Of a stretch of 64,000 bases of DNA, positions 1 to 11,320 are shown in pieces (within the stretch, counting starts at the first letter, position 1; every line of letters begins with the position of its first letter). A program made the translations under genes and the position numbers. This DNA comes from Vigna angularis (taxonomy: Eukaryota; Streptophyta; Magnoliopsida; Fabales; Fabaceae): positions 8,674,001 through 8,738,000 of the forward strand of contig NC_068972.1 of assembly GCF_016808095.1 (NCBI RefSeq), written 5' to 3'. The notes beneath the pieces were generated by a model. It was not told the DNA's origin. It did no database searches and saw only the letters and a program-made list of their open reading frames with translations.

Positions 1-531
1 CAATCTAGCATACCCAGGTTCTCAACCCCAAGAAAAAGACACCAAGCTTGTGTTTGAATTTTTGCTTGCTCACATTGAACCAATGTTGTTAAATGGCAGT
101 GCCAAGATCTCCATGCAGGGTGGATTTTTGCCAATCACCATATTCATTTTGTAAATGGCGATGCAATAGGCTGCAATGGCATGCTTACATGGCAGAATTT
201 TAGCTCTTCACCATCCGCCATTGATAACATTGGATTGAACGCCATATTCAGTTTGAGAGTGGGGTTAATGTTTAATGTGCCTTTGGAAACGGCATTGGCA
301 TCAAACTAAAACACTCTAACAATGCATTCTCTACTGAAAGAATGTATTGCAATCACAATTTACAACCCTCCCAAATCCACAACGAAAAAAGAAGATGAAA
401 GAATTTGCCTTATGCATTTCGAAACATTTTTTGGCATCAAGGTATGGTGCAATCAAATTACAGAAAATCCAGAGTAAGGATATGAAATCATGGATAGATG
501 ATGAAAGCAATGATAAGTATTCACAAAGAAC
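1..531. other. Non-coding flank / intron 3 of GATC
   Basis: This should be the third intron of the minus-strand GATC gene. Short open frames on both strands here show no family resemblance. The stretch at about 60-300 has a repeated-sounding text (cattgaacc, attgaacgcc, ccatattca) that may be an old transposon scar, but no ends can be defined. Confidence 0.4.
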
Positions 532-1239
532 CTGCTCTGATGGAGGGTTCAACGTTTTCAAGATCAACTCCCTGTAGCTGTCCAAACCTGCCACACAATA
601 CAAGTCAATCCAAATTCAAAAGTTTTGTTCACTGCAAGCATAATCTCCACAAATACAACCAAAACTCCAGTAAGAAACAAACAGCTAGTCCTCAAAAACC
701 AACTAAAAAGCCTCCAGAATCCAAATTTCAGGTTAGCAACACACTCCGTATCTCATTCTTCTTAACTATCAGTGTTATTCCATATTATCAATCAAAATTT
801 ATTAATAACCATGAAATTACTAACGAATCTCCTTAATATGAAGTGAAATATATATGATTAAATAGTGTTACAAAATAGAGAGTTTTGACTTACCAGTCTA
901 TAACTTGTTGAATTTTGGGGGCAATTTCTTCAACCTGCAATAACATTTTTTTTAACATTTGAAATTCAGATAGAAAGTGTATTTACAGTTAGAAAGGAAA
1001 TGAAATAACATAAAACAAAGTAAAACCTCAGTTGGGGTAAGTGAAATTTGAGCAGTTTTTGCCAAACGAGGCAAATCCGGAGGCGGAAGAGAGGAACAAG
1101 TGGTGGTTGAAGAGAAGCTCTGAAACTTGAACAACTTCCAGTGGTGGACGCTAACCGTTACTGCTGGGAAGAAACTTCTTCGATGCCACACTGCATTTGC
1201 AGTTAACGAAGCTCCTCTCAAAAACCCTCTGCTACTCAT
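532..1239 (-). CDS. GATC: Glutamyl-tRNA(Gln) amidotransferase subunit C, partial (3' exons outside window)
   Basis: Non-catalytic GatC subunit of the GatCAB amidotransferase, which in plant mitochondria and plastids converts Glu-tRNA(Gln) to Gln-tRNA(Gln); in the family GatC stabilises the GatA-GatB complex. Exons read on the minus strand: 1239-1027, 934-894 and 587-532, all GT-AG, in phase 0, 2, 1. The conserved core is visible across the joins: PPPDLPRLAKTAQISLTPTE, then VEEIAPKIQQVIDW, then FGQLQGVDLENVEPSIRA. A basic, Ser/Arg-rich stretch of about 50 residues precedes the core, as expected of an organelle targeting peptide. I start at the ATG at 1239; the open frame extends 9 bases further upstream, but only to a GTG. 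The third exon ends in phase 1 at an AGAGCAG|GT donor, and no matching next exon is visible down to base 1, so the C-terminal third lies outside. The gene is divergent from GET4. Confidence 0.85.
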
Positions 1240-1433
1240 CTTCCTCACACCGCAATTTTCCTATTATTCCTTATCCCTTGACCACAAAGTTTCTTTTACA
1301 AAACTTTTTATTTTCACTTTAGTCCCTAAAGAACTCAAATTTCTCTGAATAGTCTTTCTATAAATAGTCATTTTTTTCCTTTCTCCCAATTTTAGTTTTT
1401 CATTCGCAAAAGCACGAAGAGTGCGTCGTCCTC
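1240..1433. promoter_or_regulatory. Shared (probably bidirectional) promoter of GATC and GET4
   Basis: Only 194 bp separate the two divergent start codons. The segment must hold both 5' UTRs and both core promoters. It is T-rich on the plus strand, and I see no strong canonical TATA box, which fits housekeeping genes. Bidirectional activity is inferred from the spacing alone. Confidence 0.55.
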
Positions 1434-4400
1434 ATGTCGCGACAGAGATCCAGAAGAGTCGAACTACCTCCCGCTCAAGAGGTAAAAAAAATCTGCAATC
1501 CTTCGATTATGCTTCTGCCTTTTCAAGATTCCTCTAAACGAATTATTTTTTGTTTCTTTTTTCATAATAAATAAACTGTATGTTTTTTTTTTCCTGGACG
1601 ATGAACCGTTGCATTGGCTGAAAATTAACGGTTATACTTTCTATTCTATTTGATTTGTTTTTTATTTTTGAGGTTTCTTTCTGAGGTTTCTTCTTTCTAT
1701 GCTTCATTACATTTTTTTTGTCAAATATCAAGTTTCTTGCGTTTGGGACGTGCAGAATATTGAAAAATTGGAGAAGGTTGTAAACGAGGGAAATTATTAT
1801 GGAGCTCAGCAAATGTACAAATCCATTAGTGCCAGGTTCATACATTGTCTTCGTGTTACTTATTCTTCAAGAGAAATGTACACCGTCTATTTTATATTCT
1901 TAATTCGATCTTCATCGTGAACTGCTACTTTAAATCGCAAGTAATTAATTTTTGCGTAGCTATTTCTTTCGTCTACTACTGCATTTTTTACGAATCTAGT
2001 ATATGTAGTAGAAGATACAAGCTAGGGATAGCAGATTAGTAAAATAGCGAGGCATAATTCATCATTTGGGGCTCTTGAAAAGAAGTTTTTATCATTGGTG
2101 AAGAGGATAGCAATACCATAAATTTTCATACCATACTTATTTTTTGGGGGTAGCTAGACAGTGTAATCGAAGGCAATGTTTTGTTTTGGTGAATTCTAAG
2201 TTTGTTTAGATTTAAGGTCTGTTTAATTTGCTAAAATGTAAGGGATAATACAACACACATACTAATCCTAAGTCTCCCGGTGAAGCTTTAACTCACCCAG
2301 AGTGGCGACAAACAATGATCAATGAGAGGTGTCTTTCAAAGTAGTGGTACTTGGGACTTGGTTCCTCTTCTAGTTGGCCAATCAATTGTTGGGCATCGAT
2401 GGTTGTATACTCTTAAAACGATACCTAATGATAAAAAGTGATCATGGTTGTATACTCTTAAAACGATACCTAATGATAAAAAGTGATCACTATAAAGCTC
2501 GCTTGGTTGCCTAAGGATAGACAAATCTATGGCCAAAGTTATGATGTCACTTTATCTTCTGTTGCCAAAATTACATCTATTTGACTTCTCTTTTCCATTG
2601 TAGCCATTCATCGTTTGACTCTATTTCAGCTTGACATAAAAAATGCATTTCTACATGATGATCTAGATGAGGAAGTTTAAATGGAGCAGCCTCTTGGATT
2701 TGTTTCATAGGGAGAGTAATTTTGATATGGTATGTCATCTACATAGGTCTCCATATGGCCTCAAGCAATCACTCCATGCATCGTTTGGATGTTTTTTGAA
2801 TGGTCATCTATCAATTTGGAATGATAGAAATGATGTTAATTATTCTTTGTTGTAGCATCATTCTCTCCAAAGATTTCTCTATCACATTATATACGTGGAT
2901 GACATTGTTATCATATGTAGTGTTAAGAACGGTATTATCCTACTAAAACAATATTTTGTTCAAAAGTGCTAGACAAAAGATCTTGGACATGTGGAAATAT
3001 TTTCTCGGTATATAAGTTTCACAGTTTAAGGATGGTTCAGTCACATCTTAGAGAAAATATGCTCTAGACATTTTACAATAAACAAGGATGTTAAATGCTA
3101 AGTTTGTGGACACACCAATGGATCTGAGTATTAAACTTACCTGTCCAAGAAGAACTGTACTTTAATCCTTGGATATATAAACGATTAGTTGGTGAGTTGC
3201 CTCACTGTGAGTCATCTTGACATCGCCTTTGAAGCAAGCAAAGCAAGTCAATTTTAAAGTCTCCTAGTCAAGACCATTGGGATGTAATATGGATTTTTAA
3301 GTATATTAAGAATGCTCCTGACAAAGGCCTCATTAATGAGGATAAATGAAACACTCAAATTGTGGGATATTTTGATGCTGACTAGGAAGGGTCACCAAGT
3401 GAGAGGCACTCCATTTTGAGGTGCTGTATTTTTGCTGGAAGTAATTAAATATTGTGAAAAATAAGAAACAAATGTTGTGGCAAAATCAAGTGCAATAGCA
3501 TGACATGGCGATGATGTAAGTCACAGGTGAGCTCATTGATTAAAACAACTCAAAGAACTTAAATTTGAAGTTCCCAAATGCATCTTATATGTGACAACCA
3601 GGTAACATTATACATTGTCTCTAATGTTGTCTTACATTGTAGGATCAAACATATTGAGATAGATTGTTGTTTCATACGAGAAAAAAATGGAGTTTGGAGT
3701 AATCACCAGTGAAGAGTTGACTGACATATCCAATAAGTCTCTGATTGGACTAAAGATTGACCATATTTTGAATCAAACTAGGCACATATGACTTTTATGT
3801 TCCAGTTTGAGGAGGAGTATTATAATTATAGAAATCCTATATATTGAAGAATATCTAGATTATACACGTATTATTAGGAATATTTTTATTTATTTTCCTA
3901 TCGTGTCTTTATTATTAGAGGATATCAAATTACTCAATTTATTATATTGATTTTGTTTTCTCAATGTAATGAAACATTCATGCTGCCATAGAAACACATG
4001 GTTTTAGTTCAATGGCTCTCTTAAATATAGTTTAACAAAAATGAAGCCACTACCTTTGGCATGTAACTTTCTCATTGTTTCTCCACGCATATCCTTTTCC
4101 CACCTGTTTACTTCTACTCACCTTTTTAACAAAGTTGAATTCAAGGGTTAGAGTGCCAAGATGAAGTTGTCAAGAGGCATAATCTTCAACATAAGAAACT
4201 AAGAAAAGTGGGTAGTGAATATTCTACTAAAATACCAATTAGAAAAACTTAGTTGTTGAGCATAATTCAATTAAAAATAAAAAGAAATATAAAGGAAATG
4301 TAACAGATTGAAGAAAAAGAGGTGGTTAAGGATATTCAAAAGAGAACATTGTGTGAGGTCGCTAAAGGAGTTCTTGGGAGGGCATAGTTGTCATGGTCAA

Positions 4401-7400
4401 TGAGATTTCACTGGAAGATGAAAACCCAAACTAAAATCACATTGGAAGGACTAAGTCCTCTGTGTTATTAAATTTGTTTTATTCGTTGTTCATCAAACAA
4501 TGTACAGGATAGAAAATTGTGCTGTGAATTAATTGGTTGTCCTGAGTTGTTCTCGCTGTTCTATTGAACACACCCTTGAGTTTTATGAGCAAAGAAGGCA
4601 AGGTTATTTTCTAATGTAGAACATATGGGATTCTTTGTTAAATGCTATTTCATTATAGTTTTGTATTTTGTGGTTTCTTTTATGGCGCCTCTTCCCTCTG
4701 CACTTGGAGTTGGAACATCTTTTTTGCTTCTCTATTTAAATTAATTTATCTGTAAAATGTGCTTTTCCTTTTTTTGGTCAATCTTGTTATGAACCTCAGT
4801 TTGCTTTTGTTCAAGCTTTACTATTTTGGTCTACAACTCCATTTGCTAATGCATACTCATCAGATAAGATGTAGTCATTAATGTAGCATACATTATTTGC
4901 TGCAGATATGTATCTGCTCAGAGGTATTCTGAAGCATTAGATATCCTACATTCAGGAACGTGCATTCAATTGTCCAATGGGCAGGTTCTACATTTCCATT
5001 TCAATGTCTTTAAAGATATGCATTTGTCAGTTTTATAATTTCCGTATTGTTATATTATTGTAATTTATAGACTGTTCATTTCTGCTGTTCTACTATCAGC
5101 CTTTTTTCCGTGGGTGGGTGGGGGGCTGGAGGAGCTGTGATGGCTTCAAAGGCCATGTCTCTGCGTCATTTTTCCTTTGTCTGCTGTTATGTGAGCTGTG
5201 CTTTGAATTATATAACATGATTGGCTACTTTTCCTATCTAGATCATGTATTTTTGCCTATTTGAGACATCTGAAATGCTGTTAGATACTTTTTTGTAAAT
5301 GGGCTTGGGCCCATCCCTATGTTTGTATGTATATATGTTCTTAGCTGTATTAATTGATATAAGAGGATTATATCTCATAAATGTATACCATTTCTCTCTT
5401 TACATGCATTTAAAAAGATTAAAAAATTCATTAAAAGAAAAAAAAAGGATCCTTTCCATTATATTTAAATTTAAATAAAACTTTCAAATGTATTTTCAAT
5501 GTTAATATACATATATTATAAGACATTCAGCAGACCTGTCAAACAGAAAAGTGTAACAGTTATTTCCTATTTATTGAAGGTAACCTGTGGAGCAGAATTA
5601 GCTTTATTGTTTGTGGAGATATTAGGAAAAGGGAAAGTTCCTTATGATGAGGAGATTCTTGGTTCGTTCTTTATCCTTTCTTATGCAGTTTTATTTTTGA
5701 GTCGTTATTTTTTTTGTGGGTTTATTTGTGATGCGATGTAAATTGTTCTTAATTATTACTTATCATAGACTTGCATAAAAGCATTCATTCTTATTTGGAT
5801 TCATATATTATTTAACCATGAAACAGTCGTTCTTATTACTAACTATTTTTAAATGTTAATGGTAGAACGTCTCAAGAAAATCTATATGTCATTTCCTCGG
5901 GTTGCATTGCCGCAACACCTATGGGATGTTGATGACATGCAGCAGCTTTCTGAAAGCATTGGAAGTGCAAAGACACGTGTTGAGGGCTGTTCCTCATTCT
6001 TAAAAGCTGCTATCAAGTGAGACTCAACACATTAAAAGTCTCTAGATTATATTTAACATTTAACACTCCCCCTCTCTTTTCTTTGCGGGTTAATGTCATA
6101 TACTGTTTTGTTTATCTTAAAAGATGTAGTTTAATTCATTGTTCACTTTACAGAAAGATATTAATGCATTTAGATATCTTATTAATACTTGTAACTGAGA
6201 ATCTATTTTATCATAAGTCGAGGTGACTTTTATGTGTTTCAATTTACAAGCTATAATAGAGAAAAAATTGCAATATCCTATATGAGGAAAGTGTTTTGAT
6301 TTGTTCTACCAGCACATGCATTTATGTTTTTTTTTATTTGTTTGTTGAATTAACTGATCAGTACAAAAATTTCTAATGTGAATTGAGGGCTTAAGATGTA
6401 AAAGGATTTATGATTGATCCTCTCATCTATGTTTCTGACATGATTGATCCTCATCATATCTCAAATCCAGGTGCTGACTTCAAAATTATTTAGCTTGTTG
6501 ATTTATTTCCCAATATTTTAGCAGAAATATCAGTTGTGATTAAAAGGGAAAACATATCTCAGTAATGGAAACAATGTGTGTATTATTTCTGAAATGGAAA
6601 TATTTACAGAAGAAAAAGCATTTGTATTTCCCAAATATATATTGTTGATAAGACTTTTGTGCTCATAATTATAATGAGTGTGCAGAAACTTAAATTACTT
6701 GTTGGGAAAATTTCTAGATTATAATAATTTTTTGTCTGAATAATATCTTCTCTCTTTGCTGCTAATTATTCAGGTGGTCTGCCGAAAATGGAGCAGGTAT
6801 TAATGGATCTCCAGAGCTGCACATCATGCTAGCTGAATATATATTTTCTGAAAGTCCGGAGGTGGTAAGTTTCATAGGCTATTTTCACGAGTGTAGATAT
6901 GTAAATGCTTTTCTGGATCAACATTTAACAAATTCGCATAAACATTGATTAGTTGGCTAAATTTTGGTATTTTTGGTTGCATTGTGTCTATGAGGATGCA
7001 GAGAATTCGGAAGCCATGTCATGAATGTTTGAAGGATCAAATTGTTAGTTATTGAGGTGTTATATAAATTAGGTAGTGTTGCTAGTCAAATAAATTGGTA
7101 GCTGTTAAAATTATAGAAAATTGGCTGAGATGAGAAGAAGAAATTGCGAACGTTCTCTGGGTTCTGAATTGGCTAAATTGCAAATTGTAGCAGGTCCTCT
7201 AGTCTCTATGAAAACATGATTTATTTTCAAATTGGTTTCTAGACCAATGTTATTGTTGGAAAGGGTTAGGCACTAGATAGAGATGATGAAATTATCGGAT
7301 GTCTCTCAACTACTACTTTTTCTGTCGCAAATTTTTGTTTTGAAGATAAGCTAGAAGTCAGGCTTGGAGACTCCTTATCTCTCTTATTTGCTCTAGTGGT

Positions 7401-10400
7401 AGCTGTTTTAAGCTGATACTTTCAAGGGCTGTGTAAAGGGACCTCCTTTTTTTGATCTTATATCTACCCTTAATTTCCTTGAATTTATCTCAGTTTACAT
7501 GAGACTAGGCAATGCTGATATAAAATTTGGTTCTTCACCTAAATCTATGTATAATATATCTGATTTTAAGGTGTTAAAATTTTTTGGTATTCTTTGCACC
7601 CCTTCTTTAATCTCAGTGATTTGGGAATTTCCGGAAGTACATTGGATCAAAGTAAATACTGATGGTGCTGCAAAAGGTTGTCTGGGTGTGGCTGCTTGTG
7701 GTGGTATTTTTAGAGGTAGTAAAGGAGAATATATTAGTAGCTTTTCTGCTTGGAAGGAGAAGTTCCCACATCTTTGGTTGGAATATGACTCAATTTTGGT
7801 GTGTAAAGTTTTTGATAATGAAAATATAGTTCCTTGGACTCTCAGAGGAAGATGGAGGAAATGTCTAACTCTTTGTAGAGATATGGAGTTTAAAGTTTTG
7901 CGTATTTTTAGGGAAGGAAATTGTTGTGTTGATAAGTTGGCTAATATGAGTTTGGTAAATAGAGAAAATTTTAAATGGTATTCTGTTTTACATTCTAGTA
8001 TTAGTTTTGATTTAAACTTCCTATGTATAGGAGAGCTTAGTTTTGGTTTAAGTGTGCCATGTATTCTTTGATCATGGGTTTGGTTTGCAGGCCCATGATT
8101 GTTTATTTTTTATTTATTTACTTTTTAATAATATTTTTCATGTGATTACAAAAAAAGAACATAATGATGCCTAGCATGAACTTTTGATACAAAAAAAGAA
8201 AAAACTCAAATTAGAGTACATTGTTGAATAGATTGTTTGGAGCAAGTGACATATCTGAATTTTGGGGCTGCTATGGAAATAGCCTTATGCTGTGAAGCTT
8301 TGCCTGCCTTTATAAGATTTAAATTTTATGATATTTATGTAGCGAGTGAATATCCATTTGCTTTTTACCTGCAGGATATGGCTAAAGTTACATATCATTA
8401 CGTGAAAGGAAATAATCCAAAGAAGTTTGCTACTACTCTCGTCAGTTTTTTGGGCAAGGTCGGCCTCCTAATGTTTTTATTCCTTGTTAGTTGGCTCAGC
8501 TTTCCAATGTTGTGTGGGAGGCATCCCAACGATTTTGATCTACTTTTCTGCTAAACCTTGGATCGACTTTTGTGATGTTTATTTATGCTTATGACTGTTA
8601 TATTATTTTTATTCTCGAACTTAAATGGAGAAGATAGCTGATGAATTTACTTTTTTCTTATGGTATAGTTTTGGGAAGGATCAACTGATGTGTTTTTTCA
8701 AATGTTGTAGTGTTACCCTGGTGAAGACGATTTGGCCATTGCTCGGGCAGTTTTAAGGTAAAAGCATTTTAGTATGTAATTCTCTCTAGTTACCTGGCAA
8801 TAATATCAATGTTTCTGACTACTGAATACATGCATTTATACCATGTTTAAATTTGTTTTTCTTATTTCATTACAACTGTAGTGCATAGATATTTCTCTGT
8901 TTAATTTTTATTTTTATTTTTCGTGCATTTAACTTGGCTCCAATATTGTTTGTATCTGGCAGAATGTATTATCGCTAAGTTTTCATCTACTTTATTGTCA
9001 AAACAAACACTTCCTATTCAGATCACAGAATGAAAGATTAGGATATTGTTTCTTGCTAATAAAAACAAAATGAAAAGAAGCGATAATAGAATCAGTTTAA
9101 AGCTATTCTCCACTCCCTGTTTTGGTATCTCTAGTTTAAGTGATAATGAAGGAAATTTTCACTTCAGTTGTACTACTAATCATCATTGATGCATGCATAG
9201 GTACTTACCTTATCCCCATGACCTCTCTACTAATGCCCTTTCGGTGGGCATCCTAGGTGACAATTGAATTGCAAAGAAGTGAATCCACTGTTTTCGATGA
9301 TGTTAACATGCTTATTAAATTTAAAGTCCATGTTTTGTTTGGTTAGTGTCTTCAGATGTACTTCCCTGCGTATTTAAACAAGGTTTCAAACTGATGAATT
9401 GCTCATTTCTTGCACTATAGGTATTTATCTGTAGGCAATTTGAGAGACGCGAACATACTAATGGAAGAGATAAAGACGCAAGTCGAATCAGCTGAGGTTA
9501 CGTTTCCTAAGACAGAGTTGATGCAATTCATTAATTATCTTCTGCGAACGTAAGTCTTTTATGTTGTTCAACTTAAACCAAAAAATTGATCAATTTCTGT
9601 TCTAAATGCAGACATACAAAAGGGGCATTTTGCTTTACTTTAATTTTAAGGGAACTGGAAGCGATCTAATTCCAAGATTATTTAGTATTTTATTTGTTTC
9701 TAAATTTCATCTATTACAGGACTTGAAAACTTCACTTTGTCATGGACAATGGATAGGAATAAAAGAAATCAAACTAAAATTAAGCACCTTATTCTGCTGT
9801 AAGGACAGGAATAGAGACATAATTAATTGGTTACCACTTGATAAAAGAGAAGCAAGTAATAGATGAAGTTACATCGGATAGGAGTCATATTACATAGTAT
9901 AAGATGTTTTTAATGGGAAGAAGGGTTTTCTATTACAGCACTTTCAAATATTTAGAGCTCCATTTTTGTTGCAAACCAATGTCTTCTTTTTGTTATGTCA
10001 GGTTGGAGAGAGATGCTCTGCCTCTTTTTAATATGTTAAGAGCAAATTTTAGGCCAAGTATTGAAAGGGAACCTGCGTTCAACGAGGTCAGATAACTTAC
10101 CAAACCAAGTCATGATCTGTTTTCCTCTCTGTTGTTGGTAGAGATATTAGTTAGCAAATGAATATGTGGGCGTATCCGTATTGTCCAATGAAAATTCTAA
10201 CCACTCTTCTGTGCTGCATTTGATGTGACAAACTGTGATTCAGATGCTAGATGATACTGCCGAGAGGTTCTTTGGAGTACAACGAAAGAACCCCATGGGG
10301 ATGTTTGGAGATATATTCAAGGTGAATATTGATGCTTTTCTATAGTTCAAATATTAACCAACCCACCTTGGCACTTGCAAAATCAATGAATTAAGTTATG

Positions 10401-10436
10401 TGCTAATTCCTCACGCAGTTGATGGGAGCTGAGTAA
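1434..10436 (+). CDS. GET4: Golgi-to-ER traffic protein 4 homolog (GET4/TRC35), 12 exons, 323 aa
   Basis: GET4 pairs with GET5/UBL4 in the cytosolic pre-targeting complex that hands tail-anchored membrane proteins to the GET3 ATPase; the fold is an alpha-solenoid of TPR-like helices. Exons: 1434-1481, 1756-1835, 4906-4984, 5580-5661, 5866-6016, 6774-6864, 8375-8458, 8711-8757, 9421-9549, 10002-10086, 10244-10321, 10419-10436. All junctions are GT-AG and the phases add up to one 323-residue frame. Landmarks: start [16 protein letters not shown], then [102 protein letters not shown] end with [17 protein letters not shown]. Length matches the plant family. The protein is intact despite a copia fragment in intron 2 (about 3.07 kb) and a LINE fragment in intron 6 (about 1.5 kb). 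No transmembrane segment or signal peptide is seen, as expected. Confidence 0.95.
2262..3990 (+). mobile_element. Degenerate Ty1/copia retrotransposon fragment in GET4 intron 2
   Basis: Sense-oriented remains of copia reverse transcriptase and RNase H, in order but broken by stops and frameshifts. Visible in shifting frames: [15 protein letters not shown] text near 2295-2325, [12 protein letters not shown] near 2643-2680, YGLKQS near 2755, YVDDIVI near 2893-2915, then an RNase H-like KSSAIA-like motif near 3485-3500 and an HIEID motif near 3648-3665. A purine tract (gaggaggagt, about 3810) is followed by AT-rich text resembling a copia LTR to about 3990. Gag, protease and integrase are missing, so the copy is truncated at its 5' side. 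A 45-bp tandem duplication sits at 2401-2489. The element is dead and spliced out with the intron. Confidence 0.75.
2401..2489. repeat. 45-bp direct tandem duplication inside the copia fragment
   Basis: Bases 2401-2445 are repeated at 2446-2489 almost without change; each copy starts ggttgtatactct and ends aaaaagtgatca. The near identity against the heavily mutated surroundings points to a later duplication. Confidence 0.85.
7600..8150 (+). mobile_element. LINE (non-LTR) retrotransposon 3' fragment with RNase H domain, in GET4 intron 6
   Basis: An open frame of 190 codons (7499-8071) carries the plant LINE-type RNase H signature: [13 protein letters not shown], then [18 protein letters not shown], then [10 protein letters not shown] and later [13 protein letters not shown]. 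Between FSAW and FPHLW the family normally has about 30 more residues, including the Glu-bearing helix, so an in-frame internal deletion is inferred. The frame is followed by T-rich 3' sequence and a short A-run (about 8150) that may be the poly(A) end. The reverse transcriptase part is absent, which is typical of a 5'-truncated LINE. It is in sense orientation with the host gene. Confidence 0.7.
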
Positions 10437-11310
10437 TGATAATCAATATGGAGATACAACCAGATACAACAGCCACTCCGACAGAACATTCAAATATTTC
10501 TGAAATATTTTTTTCACCTCATCGATCAAAATCTGTGTTATCTCGTGATTTGTAAATGCTTTTAACAAAATTTTGTTTAGTACCCATTTCAAGAAAAAAA
10601 TTATGTAAAACTACTGTTATTAGCTTTTCGTTTTCTGGCAAAATCGAGGTTGGAATGACTTGCAGAGAACCAAAACTTTTCCTGTTGAGCACCTGTTTCA
10701 TTTTTCATTTGATCATGTTATAAATGGACGCCGCTCCTGAAATGTTTTCCCTTCCACATTTAACTATATACGTCTAATTATCCCTTGCGCAAAAGTTTTA
10801 TGAACCGAATCAATTTCGCTATCCTTGGGCGTTGCAGACTTCCATGATCTTCACCATGTACTCGAAGATCGAGTCTTGTGCTCTTAACATCTTCCTTCTC
10901 AATGCCTCCATTTTTTCTCCCTTGTCTGACTCCTATTTCTCACGCTTCTCCTTCAACTTTTATAGTAGAATACTATCCTTCCACATGCGTTTATTCATCT
11001 GGTTATAGTCTATGCTTTCCTCTTCGTTCTCTTAAATGATTTCCTTTTGCAGATAGGGTTCAATTTCTTTGTTGATCAACACCATGAGGATGGCCAATTC
11101 TGTGAAATATTGTTTGGATTTTGAATTGTATATGAAATTTAAGCATCATTTTGTATTGAATTTTATTTAGATTTTAATTAAAAAAAGTTATTTTTCTTGA
11201 GATTGAAGAAAAAAAAATTATAATTAAATGAATAATTCTATTAACTCACCAACTCAATGTCGGTGAAACCAGATTCAAATTTATTAGAATTGGACCAAAC
11301 CGGGTTAAGG
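10437..11310. other. GET4 3' UTR and intergenic DNA
   Basis: The first roughly 300 bases after the GET4 stop are the likely 3' UTR (AT-rich; several AATAAA-like signals are possible but none is decisive). The rest to about 11310 is AT-rich and holds no gene I can support. Confidence 0.4.
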
Positions 11311-11320
11311 TGTCTATTAA

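Noticed and set aside
1240..1248. Start of GATC at 1248
   Set aside because: The codon there is GTG; the first in-frame ATG is at 1239.
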